Source: JBOGEN01 sp050743265 (lineage in GTDB: Bacteria; Actinomycetota; Actinomycetes; JBOGEN01). Taken from it: DNA of 59,413 bases. The translations under genes and the position numbers were made by a program. Below, piece after piece: positions 51,514 through 58,386 of the stretch. The DNA is taken from NCBI GenBank assembly GCA_050743265.1, contig JBOGEN010000102.1:1-59413 (forward strand), given 5' to 3'. The notes under the pieces were generated by a model. It saw only the letters and a program-made list of their open reading frames with translations, made no database searches and was not told where the DNA came from. How positions within the stretch are numbered: position 1 is the stretch's first letter; every line of letters begins with the position of its first letter.

Positions 51514-52470
51514 TCACCCGCCCGCGCGGGACGCGGAGGCGAACAGGTTCGTCTCCGCCGTGCAGGCGCGGACCGCCTCTCGCCAGGCGTGGAACGTCTC
51601 GTAGAAGCCGTCGTCGAGGCCGACCGGTGCGAACAGCCAGTCCCGCGACCTGTCGCCGGGCGCGCGCCTGTGGTGCGCGGGGGAGACCTCGGGCCACGGG
51701 GTCGACTGGGTCAGCTTGTACAGGTGAAAGCCGGCATCTGTGAGTGCGGACAACGTGGCCTCGAGTGCTGCATCGTCCGCGTGCCTGAGCATCTCGCAGA
51801 CGACCCAGGGGCGGTGGGCACGGATCGTGTCGAGCCCTCCGCGCAAGACCTCTGACTCGTGGGCCTCGACGTCGATCTTGATGACCGAGGGACGGACCCC
51901 CGACTCCCGGACGACGGCGTCGAGCGTGGTCATCGGCACGGTGATGCTGGACGAGTGCGGGCGGAACGAGGGGTCCAGCGAGTTCGACGTCTCGGCCCGG
52001 TTGGACAGATGGAGGGTGACCCGGCCGACCTGGGAGGAGACCGCGGTCTCGACGACCTCGTAGTCGAGCCCGTTCCGGTCGCGCAGCTTCCGAGCGAGCG
52101 CCGCGGTGTCCGGGGTCGGCTCGAAGGAGAGGGCCCGTACGCCTCGCGCCTCGAAGACCGACGAGAGCAGCGCCGAGTACAGCCCGATGTGGGCGCCGAC
52201 GTCGAAGAAGACCGCGCCGGGCTCGAGGCGCTGCACGATCGTCAGCAGACTCGCCTGGGTCAGCGGCTCGTGGCCGCCCAGCCCTTGCCGGCGGAGCCGG
52301 CGGCTGACGGCCGTCAGCCTGCTGCCGAGCACGTCGAGGTACTCCCGGCGACTGGCGACCAGGTCTGACCCGTCAGGGGGGCGAGGCAGCCGTACACGCA
52401 TCGACACAGGCAACAACCCCCAGAACTGTCGCGTGGCGACCCCGAACCCCGCTCCCTCGGAATGCCGCAT
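51514..52470 (-). CDS. FkbM family methyltransferase
   Basis: About 318 residues from the ATG at 52470. The SAM site is VFFDVGAHIGLYSALLS, and IKIDVEAHESEVLRG and the preceding PMTTLDAVV are FkbM marks. The family O-methylates sugars or other hydroxyls. It is convergent to the forward cluster B genes and may cap or decorate the same polymer. The N-terminus is uncertain: a TTG at 52503, ATG at 52470, GTG at 52407 and ATG at 52401 are all in frame. A TACCCT hexamer at 52517-52522 (reverse strand) and a palindrome at the ATG favour 52470 or a later start. Confidence 0.82.
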   Translation of the reverse strand: MRHSEGAGFGVATRQFWGLLPVSMRVRLPRPPDGSDLVASRREYLDVLGSRLTAVSRRLRRQGLGGHEPLTQASLLTIVQRLEPGAVFFDVGAHIGLYSALLSSVFEARGVRALSFEPTPDTAALARKLRDRNGLDYEVVETAVSSQVGRVTLHLSNRAETSNSLDPSFRPHSSSITVPMTTLDAVVRESGVRPSVIKIDVEAHESEVLRGGLDTIRAHRPWVVCEMLRHADDAALEATLSALTDAGFHLYKLTQSTPWPEVSPAHHRRAPGDRSRDWLFAPVGLDDGFYETFHAWREAVRACTAETNLFASASRAGG

Positions 52471-52474
52471 TCCG
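52458..52474. promoter_or_regulatory. 17-bp palindrome over the FkbM start region
   Basis: CGGAATGC, a central C and GCATTCCG form perfect 8-bp arms. It lies about 45 nt downstream of the TACCCT -10 candidate and covers the ATG at 52470, a position where a repressor or an RNA hairpin could act. Confidence 0.4.
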
Positions 52475-52674
52475 CCCGACAGATGACCCGATCGAGCGAA
52501 CAAGCCGCGCGTCTTCAGGGTATGCGGTCCCGACGGACCACGGGTGCTCCTCCTCAGTCTCGCGGCCCGGACCGGGGTGGCGAAGTAGCGCAGTCACGAC
52601 CTTCCGGACGTGGTCACACCGCTACGGCCGGGAGCCGGCTGCTCGAGGTGTCTCCCTCGGCGTCGACCAGTGCG

Positions 52675-53433
52675 TCAGTGCACGTCGACGTGCACGTGGT
52701 CGAGGTGCAGCAGGGTGGGGTTGGACGTGGCCCCGCCCGGCGGGCGGTACGCGCGCCAACGGTGGGCGCCCCATCGGGACGACCAGATCCGCCTGTCGTA
52801 GATCACGGTGGCGACGTCGAGCCGGTCCGCGTGGGCGACGGCCCACTGCGCGACCGCCCATCCGGCACGTTGCCGGTTCGCGGTCACCGGGCGGAAGAAC
52901 ACGTCGACCGCCCGGCCCTCGTAGTGCGCCGAGCCCTCGATGTGCCCGCTGTCCACGCCACCCGGGGCGAACCCGCCGACCCGCTGGTCGCCGAACGTGT
53001 CCTCCAGCGCGTCGAGGAGGCGGGCCCCCCGGGGGGTGAGGCCGCTCGGGCCCTCTCCCTCGTCGGCGACGTCCGACAGCCCGGCCGTGCAGGACAGCGC
53101 GCCCCGGCCCCCGAGCAGTGCCGCGGTCACCGCGCGGTCCACGCGCGCGGGCACGGCATCCCCGCCGCGCAGCCGCGTGGCCTCACCGCCGCCTATCCGC
53201 GCCCCCGCCGCGGTCGTCGCCGCCATGGCCTCGGCACGCGTGAGGGTGCGCTCTGTCCCGTCGGCGAGCCGTACGGTGCACTCCGGCCCCGTGACGACAG
53301 CGCGGACGGCGTACCCGGCCCCCAGGGTGAGGCCCCCGACCAGGACGAGCGCGACCACCCGCCCACGTCGGGTGAAGCGGACGCCGTTGTCCCGGACGGG
53401 GGACTGGCGCGGCGTCGACCGACGGGGGGACAC
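52675..53433 (-). CDS. Membrane-anchored M15/LAS-type peptidase-like protein
   Basis: 252 residues. One N-terminal span at about 24-48 (VVALVLVGGLTLGAGYAVRA) leaves the rest outside the membrane. SAHYEGRAVD (168-177) matches the LAS zinc motif SxHxxGxAxD, and HVHVD at 246-250 gives the HxH pair at the end of the fold. These enzymes cut D-Ala-D-Ala or other stem-peptide bonds. I did not find the usual Glu before HxH, as the sequence there is LHLD, so activity is less sure. The GTG at 53433 lies 7 nt after TACTCT, a leaderless layout, and the gene is divergent from dapD. Confidence 0.6.
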   Translation of the reverse strand: MSPRRSTPRQSPVRDNGVRFTRRGRVVALVLVGGLTLGAGYAVRAVVTGPECTVRLADGTERTLTRAEAMAATTAAGARIGGGEATRLRGGDAVPARVDRAVTAALLGGRGALSCTAGLSDVADEGEGPSGLTPRGARLLDALEDTFGDQRVGGFAPGGVDSGHIEGSAHYEGRAVDVFFRPVTANRQRAGWAVAQWAVAHADRLDVATVIYDRRIWSSRWGAHRWRAYRPPGGATSNPTLLHLDHVHVDVH

Positions 53434-53440
53434 GAGGGCA

Positions 53441-53446
53441 AGAGTA
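53441..53446 (-). promoter_or_regulatory. -10 element (TACTCT) for the LAS-type peptidase gene
   Basis: Reverse-strand TACTCT ends 7 nt before the GTG at 53433. It is back to back with the dapD -10 only 11 bases away, so the two polymerase sites overlap. Confidence 0.5.
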
Positions 53447-53457
53447 GGCCGCGAGAT

Positions 53458-53463
53458 TAGGCT
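53458..53463 (+). promoter_or_regulatory. -10 element (TAGGCT) for leaderless dapD
   Basis: TAGGCT ends 7 nt before the dapD ATG, and there is no Shine-Dalgarno. Confidence 0.5.
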
Positions 53464-53470
53464 CGGGCGC

Positions 53471-54307
53471 ATGAGCGAGCCCGTCACCAGCCCACTCGAC
53501 CCGGCCCTCGACGACCTCTGGGAGCGTCGCGGCGACCTCTCGCCCGCCCAGACCGACGCGCGCGAGCTCATCGTCGCCGCCGTCGACGCGATCGACCGGG
53601 GCGAGGCCAGGGTGGCGTGGGTCGACCCGGGCAGCGACGAGGTGGTCGTCGACGAGCGGGCGAAGCGCGCGATCCTGCTCGGGTTCAAGGTGCTCGACAT
53701 GGTCGAGTCCTCCGCGGGCGACTTCCGCTACCACGACCGCGTGCCGCTCAAGACTCGCTTCGACGGCGTCCGCGTGGTGCCCGGCGCCATCGCGCGCTGG
53801 GGTGCTCACGTCGCGCCCGGTGTCGTGCTCATGCCCTCGTTCGTGAACATCGGCGCGTACGTGGACTCGGGCTCGATGGTCGACACCTGGGCCACGGTCG
53901 GGTCGTGCGCGCAGGTCGGCAGGAACGTGCACCTCTCCGGCGGGGTCGGGCTCGGGGGCGTGCTCGAGCCCCCGTCGGCACGCCCTGTGGTGGTGGAGGA
54001 CGACGCGTTCGTGGGCTCGCGCTGCATGGTCGTCGAGGGCGCCCGGGTACGGCGGGGAGCGAAGCTCGGCGCGGGCACGATCCTCACGGCGTCCACCCGC
54101 GTGTTCGACGCCGAGACGGGCGACGAGCTGCCCCGCGGGGAGGCGCCCGCCTGGTCGGTCTGCGTGGGGTCGACGCGGGTGAAGAAGTTCCCCGGCGGCG
54201 AGTTCGGTATGCCGTGCATGCTCGTGCTGCGCCGGCTGGAGGAGGGCGGCGGGCACGACAAGCTCGCGCTCAACGACATCCTGCGCGACCACGGCGTGAG
54301 CGCCTGA
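53471..54307 (+). CDS. dapD: Tetrahydrodipicolinate N-succinyltransferase
   Basis: 278 residues with a left-handed beta-helix. RFDGVRVVPGAIARWGAHVAP, MPSFVNIGAYVDSGSMVD, WATVGSCAQVGRNVHLSGG and GLGGVLEPP match the Escherichia coli-type DapD closely. It adds succinate from succinyl-CoA to tetrahydrodipicolinate, the first step of the succinylase branch of diaminopimelate and lysine synthesis. Mycobacterium and Streptomyces DapD proteins belong to a longer, distinct class without these strings. dapE follows after 10 nt. Confidence 0.92.
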   Translation: MSEPVTSPLDPALDDLWERRGDLSPAQTDARELIVAAVDAIDRGEARVAWVDPGSDEVVVDERAKRAILLGFKVLDMVESSAGDFRYHDRVPLKTRFDGVRVVPGAIARWGAHVAPGVVLMPSFVNIGAYVDSGSMVDTWATVGSCAQVGRNVHLSGGVGLGGVLEPPSARPVVVEDDAFVGSRCMVVEGARVRRGAKLGAGTILTASTRVFDAETGDELPRGEAPAWSVCVGSTRVKKFPGGEFGMPCMLVLRRLEEGGGHDKLALNDILRDHGVSA

Positions 54308-54317
54308 GCGGCCCACG

Positions 54318-55394
54318 ATGAGCGGCTCGAGCGGACCCGTGCTCGATCTCACCCGGGATGCCGGCGCGCTCACCGCCGACCTCGTCGACATCCGCTCGGT
54401 CAGCGGCGACGAGCGTGACATCGCGGACGCGATCGAGAAGGCCCTCCGTGACGTGCCCTGGCTGCGCGTGGACCGTGACGGCGACGCCGTGGTCGCGCGC
54501 ACGGCTCTGGGGCGTACCGAACGGGTCGTCCTGGCCGGGCACACCGACACGGTGCCGGTCGCGGGAAACCTCCCGTCCCGTGTCGAGGGCGGGACGCTCT
54601 ACGGGTGTGGCTCCTGCGACATGAAGGGCGGCGTCGCCGTCGCGCTGCGACTCGCGGCGAGTGTCGAGGCGCCCGTACGGGACCTGACCGCCGTCTTCTA
54701 CGACTGCGAGGAGGTCGAGGCGGCCCGCAACGGCCTCGGCCGGCTCGCCCTGACGCACCCCGACTGGCTCGCGGCTGACTTCGCGGTGCTCCTCGAGCCG
54801 TCCGGCGCGATGGTCGAGGGCGGTTGCCAGGGCACGCTACGGGTCGACGTCCGGACGACTGGCCGCCGGGCGCACAGCGCACGGGCCTGGCGCGGCGAGA
54901 ACGCGATCCACGCGGCCGGGGACGTGCTCGCCCGGCTGAGCGCGTACGTCCCGCGCCAGCCCGTCGTGGACGGGTTGCGCTTCCACGAGGGGCTCAACGC
55001 GGTCGGCATCTCCGGGGGTGTGGCAGGCAACGTCGTCCCGGACGCGTGCACGGTGTCGGTGAACTACCGCTTCGCCCCCGACCGCAGCGTGGACGACGCC
55101 CTCGCGCACGTCCGCGAGGTCTTCGCCGGGTACAAGGTCGAGCTGACCGACTCCGCGCCCGGGGCGCTCCCCGGCCTGGACCGGCCGGCTGCCGCCGCGT
55201 TCGTCGCCGCCGTCGGGGGCGAGGCCCGGGCCAAGTTCGGCTGGACGGACGTCTCCCGGTTCTCCGCGCTGGGCGTGCCCGCGGTGAACTACGGGCCGGG
55301 CGATCCCGAGCTGGCGCACACCCCGCACGAGCACGTGAGCCTCGCCGACATCGCCCACTGCGAGACGCGGATGCGGGCGTGGTTGTCGGTATGA
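54318..55394 (+). CDS. dapE: Succinyl-diaminopimelate desuccinylase
   Basis: 358 residues, M20 metallopeptidase family. The zinc site is seen in LAGHTDTVPV and CGSCDMKGGVAV, the catalytic Glu pair in DCEEVEA, and a later ligand His in HTPHEHVSL. The dimerisation domain lies between. It releases succinate to give LL-diaminopimelate. It follows dapD directly, and the start has no strong ribosome site, so translation probably depends on dapD. An inverted repeat follows the stop. Confidence 0.92.
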   Translation: MSGSSGPVLDLTRDAGALTADLVDIRSVSGDERDIADAIEKALRDVPWLRVDRDGDAVVARTALGRTERVVLAGHTDTVPVAGNLPSRVEGGTLYGCGSCDMKGGVAVALRLAASVEAPVRDLTAVFYDCEEVEAARNGLGRLALTHPDWLAADFAVLLEPSGAMVEGGCQGTLRVDVRTTGRRAHSARAWRGENAIHAAGDVLARLSAYVPRQPVVDGLRFHEGLNAVGISGGVAGNVVPDACTVSVNYRFAPDRSVDDALAHVREVFAGYKVELTDSAPGALPGLDRPAAAAFVAAVGGEARAKFGWTDVSRFSALGVPAVNYGPGDPELAHTPHEHVSLADIAHCETRMRAWLSV

Positions 55395-55410
55395 CCCACC
55401 ACTTGCATGA

Positions 55411-55455
55411 TCGTGAGGGCTGAGGGAACGAGAAGCACCCACTGAGCCCTCACGA
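55411..55455 (+). repeat. 11-bp inverted repeat between dapE and the DJ-1-family gene
   Basis: TCGTGAGGGCT (55411-55421) and AGCCCTCACGA (55445-55455) are perfect inverted copies with a 23-base loop. A third partial copy, AGCCCTCAGG, lies at 55461-55470. It may end the dap transcript, or regulate the next gene, whose AGGAGG ribosome site starts at 55477. Confidence 0.6.
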
Positions 55456-55487
55456 CCACGAGCCCTCAGGGCCACTAGGAGGCACAG

Positions 55488-55994
55488 ATGGCAACCGTCG
55501 CGTTCATCCTCGACGACCTCTTCGAGGACTCCGAGTTCCAGGTGCCGTACGACGAGGTCGTCAAGGCCGGGCACCAGGCCCTCGTCGTCGGCCTCGAGAA
55601 GGGCAAGGAGATCACCGGCAAGAAGGGCAGCACGGTCACCGTCGAGTACGCCGTCGGCGACGTCGACCCGGCCCAGGTGGACGCCCTCGTGATCCCGGGC
55701 GGCTACTCCCCCGACAAGATCAGGACCGATCCGGGCATGGTCGCGCTCACGCAGAAGTCCATGGCGTCGAGCAAGCCGGTCGCCGCGATCTGCCACGCGG
55801 GCTGGATGCTCGCGGAGGCCGACGTGGTCCGCGGCAAGCGGGTGACCTCGTTCCACTCGATCAAGACCGACCTCGTCAACGCGGGCGCGACCTGGGTGGA
55901 CGAGGAGGTCGTCGAGGACGGCAACCTCATCACCTCGCGCACGCCGCGCGACCTCCCGGCGTTCTGCAGCGCCCTGGTCAAGCAGCTCGGCTGA
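55488..55994 (+). CDS. DJ-1/PfpI family protein
   Basis: 168 residues. VAFILDDLFEDSEFQVPYDEV starts the domain; the Glu of EDSE faces the nucleophile. ALVIPGGYSPDKIR is the conserved strand-turn. AICHAGWMLAEADV carries the reactive Cys at the nucleophile elbow, with His next to it as in PfpI. Members act as deglycases, glyoxalases or proteases; the substrate here is unknown. AGGAGG precedes the ATG. It probably serves stress defence. Confidence 0.88.
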   Translation: MATVAFILDDLFEDSEFQVPYDEVVKAGHQALVVGLEKGKEITGKKGSTVTVEYAVGDVDPAQVDALVIPGGYSPDKIRTDPGMVALTQKSMASSKPVAAICHAGWMLAEADVVRGKRVTSFHSIKTDLVNAGATWVDEEVVEDGNLITSRTPRDLPAFCSALVKQLG

Positions 55995-56013
55995 CGACCG
56001 GCTCGGGCCCGCC

Positions 56014-56039
56014 GCCGAGGGCCGGCGCAGGCCCTCGGC
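56014..56039. terminator. Strong hairpin between convergent DJ-1-family and wrbA genes
   Basis: GCCGAGGGCC, loop GGCGCA, GGCCCTCGGC: a perfect 10-bp stem in the gap between two convergent stops. It should end transcription from both sides. Confidence 0.7.
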
Positions 56040-56074
56040 TGAGGACCGCCCGGCCGGCGCGCCTGCCGACTGGG

Positions 56075-56692
56075 TCAGGCGTCCTTGCCGACCTTGAGGG
56101 CCCGTGCTACCCGGACGGCCCGTTCGGCGGTCACCTCGATGGACCCCAGGTCGATGTCGCCGACCGGGGTCTCGCCGTTGGCGCTGGTGTGGCTGGCGCC
56201 ATACGGGTTGCCCGCCTCGAACTGCACCGGGTCCGTGTAGCCGGGGCCCACGACGATGCCGCCCCAGTGGTACACGGTGGTGTAGAGGGCCAGCAGGGTC
56301 GACTCGTGGCCGCCGTGCCGGGTCGTGGTCGAGGTGAAGCCGGCGAACACCTTGTCGACGAGCTTGCCCTTGGCCCAGAGCGGCCCGGCCTGGTCCATGT
56401 ACTGCTTGAGCTGGGCCGCGACGTTGCCGAACCGGGTCGGCGTCCCGAGGAGGACGACGTCGGCCCACTCGAGGTCGTCGACGGTGGCCTCAGCCACCTC
56501 GCGGGTCTGCTCGACGTTCCTCTTCCAAGCGCCGTTGGCCTCGATCGCCGTACGGGGCGCCAGCTCACGGACCTTGCGGAGGCGCACGTCGGCGCCCGTC
56601 TTCTCTGCGGTCTGCGCTGCTCGCTCGGCCAGGGTGTACACGTTGCCGGTCGCGCTGTAGTAGATGACGGCGGCCCTGACCTGATCGGCCAT
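56075..56692 (-). CDS. wrbA: NAD(P)H:quinone oxidoreductase WrbA
   Basis: 205 residues, flavodoxin fold. AVIYYSATGNVYTLAE is the FMN phosphate loop, GTPTRFGNVAAQLKQYMDQAG the second loop, and AGFTSTTTRHGGHESTLL the WrbA-type insertion; PYGASH follows. It reduces quinones by two electrons and limits semiquinone formation. AGGGAG precedes the ATG. Two direct repeats lie in its upstream region. Confidence 0.92.
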   Translation of the reverse strand: MADQVRAAVIYYSATGNVYTLAERAAQTAEKTGADVRLRKVRELAPRTAIEANGAWKRNVEQTREVAEATVDDLEWADVVLLGTPTRFGNVAAQLKQYMDQAGPLWAKGKLVDKVFAGFTSTTTRHGGHESTLLALYTTVYHWGGIVVGPGYTDPVQFEAGNPYGASHTSANGETPVGDIDLGSIEVTAERAVRVARALKVGKDA

Positions 56693-56742
56693 GGCTGCTC
56701 CCTCCGAATGCGTCGCGTTCGGCGTTCACGGTTGTTTATGCA

Positions 56743-56773
56743 ACGAGATCCGGGCCCTAAACGAGATCGGGCC
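56743..56773. promoter_or_regulatory. Direct repeats upstream of wrbA
   Basis: ACGAGATCCGGGCC at 56743-56756 and ACGAGATCGGGCC at 56761-56773 are near-identical and spaced 18 bases apart, next to an AT-rich patch (GTTTATGCAA). They may be a regulator site for wrbA or for the LOG-family gene downstream. Confidence 0.4.
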
Positions 56774-56845
56774 GGTGCACCGGGGGACGGGTGAGCGGTG
56801 CGCGGTGACCTGTGCGGCGCCTCGGACCCGGCATACCGGCCGGGC

Positions 56846-56851
56846 TAGGGT
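56846..56851 (+). promoter_or_regulatory. -10 element (TAGGGT) for the first LOG-family gene
   Basis: TAGGGT ends 6 nt before the ATG at 56858; no Shine-Dalgarno is seen. Confidence 0.5.
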
Positions 56852-56857
56852 CGTGGC

Positions 56858-57742
56858 ATGGCAGAGCCGCAGGACGAGGGCCCGGACGCCGGGGGCGCCG
56901 ACCCTGGCGGGGCTCCCGGTGACGACCTCTCCATCCACCCCGACCGTCCGGCCGAGAAGCAGCGCGGGCCGGTGACCCTGCGGCGGCGACAGGTGCAGGC
57001 GAGCACCACCGACCAGCGGCTCCTCGACACCCGGGGCCCGTCCGACTGGGTGCACACCGACCCGTGGCGGGTGCTCCGCATCCAGTCCGAGTTCGTCGAG
57101 GGCTTCGGGCTGCTCGCCGAGCTGGGGCCGGGCGTGAGCGTCTTCGGCTCGGCCAGGGCCAAGCCCCACCACACGTCGTACGCCCGGGCGCAGCGGCTCG
57201 GCGGCGCCCTCGCCGAGGACGGCTGGGCGGTGATCACCGGCGGTGGCCCGGGCATCATGGAGGCCGCCAACAAGGGCGCCAGTCTGGCCGGCGGCGTGTC
57301 GGTGGGGCTGGGCATCGAGCTGCCGTTCGAGCAGCGGCTGAACGGCTGGGTCGACGTCGGCATCAACTTCCGTTACTTCTTCGTCCGCAAGACGATGTTC
57401 GTGAAGTACTCCCAGGCGTTCGTCGTCTTCCCGGGCGGGTTCGGCACGCTGGACGAGCTGTTCGAGTCGCTCACCCTCGTCCAGACCGGCAAGGTCACCC
57501 AGTTCCCCGTCGTGCTCGTGGGGTGCGACTACTGGAGAGGGCTGCTCGACTGGGTGCGCGCGTACCCGCTGGAGCACGGCAACATCGGCGCCGACGACCT
57601 CGAGCTGGTCCACCTCACCGACGACATGGACGAGGTGGTCGAGACCATCCGCAGCACGGACGAGGACAGGCGCACCGCCGAGAGGGGTGCGACCCAGCGG
57701 CTCCGGCAGGCGATCGCGGACAGCGGCCCCTCGGACGCCTGA
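56858..57742 (+). CDS. TIGR00730/LOG family Rossmann-fold protein (first copy)
   Basis: 294 residues. An acidic, disordered N-terminal 40 residues precedes the fold. GVSVFGSARAK, VITGGGPGIMEAANKGA and PGGFGTLDELFESLTLVQTGK match the LOG family (lonely guy), whose members cut nucleotide 5'-monophosphates to free bases. The PGGxGT and Glu residues of the active site are present. It is followed after 6 nt by a shorter relative. Position after dapE and before folP is common in actinobacteria. Confidence 0.88.
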   Translation: MAEPQDEGPDAGGADPGGAPGDDLSIHPDRPAEKQRGPVTLRRRQVQASTTDQRLLDTRGPSDWVHTDPWRVLRIQSEFVEGFGLLAELGPGVSVFGSARAKPHHTSYARAQRLGGALAEDGWAVITGGGPGIMEAANKGASLAGGVSVGLGIELPFEQRLNGWVDVGINFRYFFVRKTMFVKYSQAFVVFPGGFGTLDELFESLTLVQTGKVTQFPVVLVGCDYWRGLLDWVRAYPLEHGNIGADDLELVHLTDDMDEVVETIRSTDEDRRTAERGATQRLRQAIADSGPSDA

Positions 57743-57748
57743 GCACCG

Positions 57749-58345
57749 ATGGCTGCCGTCTGCGTGTTCTGCTCGTCCAGCGAGCGCATCGACTCGACCT
57801 TCCTCACGCTCGCCTCCGACGTGGGGACCGAGATCGCCCGCCGGGGCCACACCCTGGTCAGCGGCGGGGGACGCGTGTCCTGCATGGGGGCGGTCGCGCG
57901 GGCGGCCCGCGCCGGCGGGGCCCGGACGGTGGGCGTGATGCCGGCGGCCCTCGTGGACAAGGAGATCGCCGACGACGACGCGGACGAGCTCGTCGTCACC
58001 GGCGACATGCGGACGCGCAAGCACGAGATGGAGCGGCGCGCGGACGCGTTCCTCGCGCTGCCCGGGGGTCTCGGCACGCTGGAGGAGCTGTTCGAGATCT
58101 GGGTCGGCCACACGCTCGGGCTGCACACCAAGCCGGTGGTCGTGCTCGACCCGTCCGGCTTCTACGCCCCGCTGCGCGGGCAGGTGGACCGGTTGTGCGC
58201 GGAGGGATTCCTGCGCCCTGCCGCGCTCGACTCGCTGGCCTGGACCGCGACGCCGGCCGAGGCGCTGGACGCCGTCGAGTCCGGGCTCTCTGCTCCGGTC
58301 CGCGACGTGCCGGAACCCGAGGAGATCCTCGAAGCGGAGCCATGA
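57749..58345 (+). CDS. TIGR00730/LOG family protein (second copy)
   Basis: 198 residues, the usual LOG length. VCVFCSSSERID, LVSGGGRVSCMGAVARAA, MRTRKHEMERRADAFLALPGG and GTLEELFEIWVGHTLGLH follow the classic order, including the Arg-Lys and PGGxGTxEE active-site residues. It probably acts as a nucleoside-5'-monophosphate phosphoribohydrolase. The tandem pairing with a longer relative suggests related but separate substrates. It is convergent with folP. Confidence 0.88.
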   Translation: MAAVCVFCSSSERIDSTFLTLASDVGTEIARRGHTLVSGGGRVSCMGAVARAARAGGARTVGVMPAALVDKEIADDDADELVVTGDMRTRKHEMERRADAFLALPGGLGTLEELFEIWVGHTLGLHTKPVVVLDPSGFYAPLRGQVDRLCAEGFLRPAALDSLAWTATPAEALDAVESGLSAPVRDVPEPEEILEAEP

Positions 58346-58386
58346 CCGCAGCGGCCCCGCCGGTCGAGGCAGCGGGCGACGTCGCG

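Noticed and set aside
36707..53433. Cluster B as a prophage or integrative element
   Set aside because: There is no integrase, transposase, tRNA, direct-repeat att site or phage gene at either end, and base composition does not visibly differ from the flanks. The idea of an island rests only on gene content and position.
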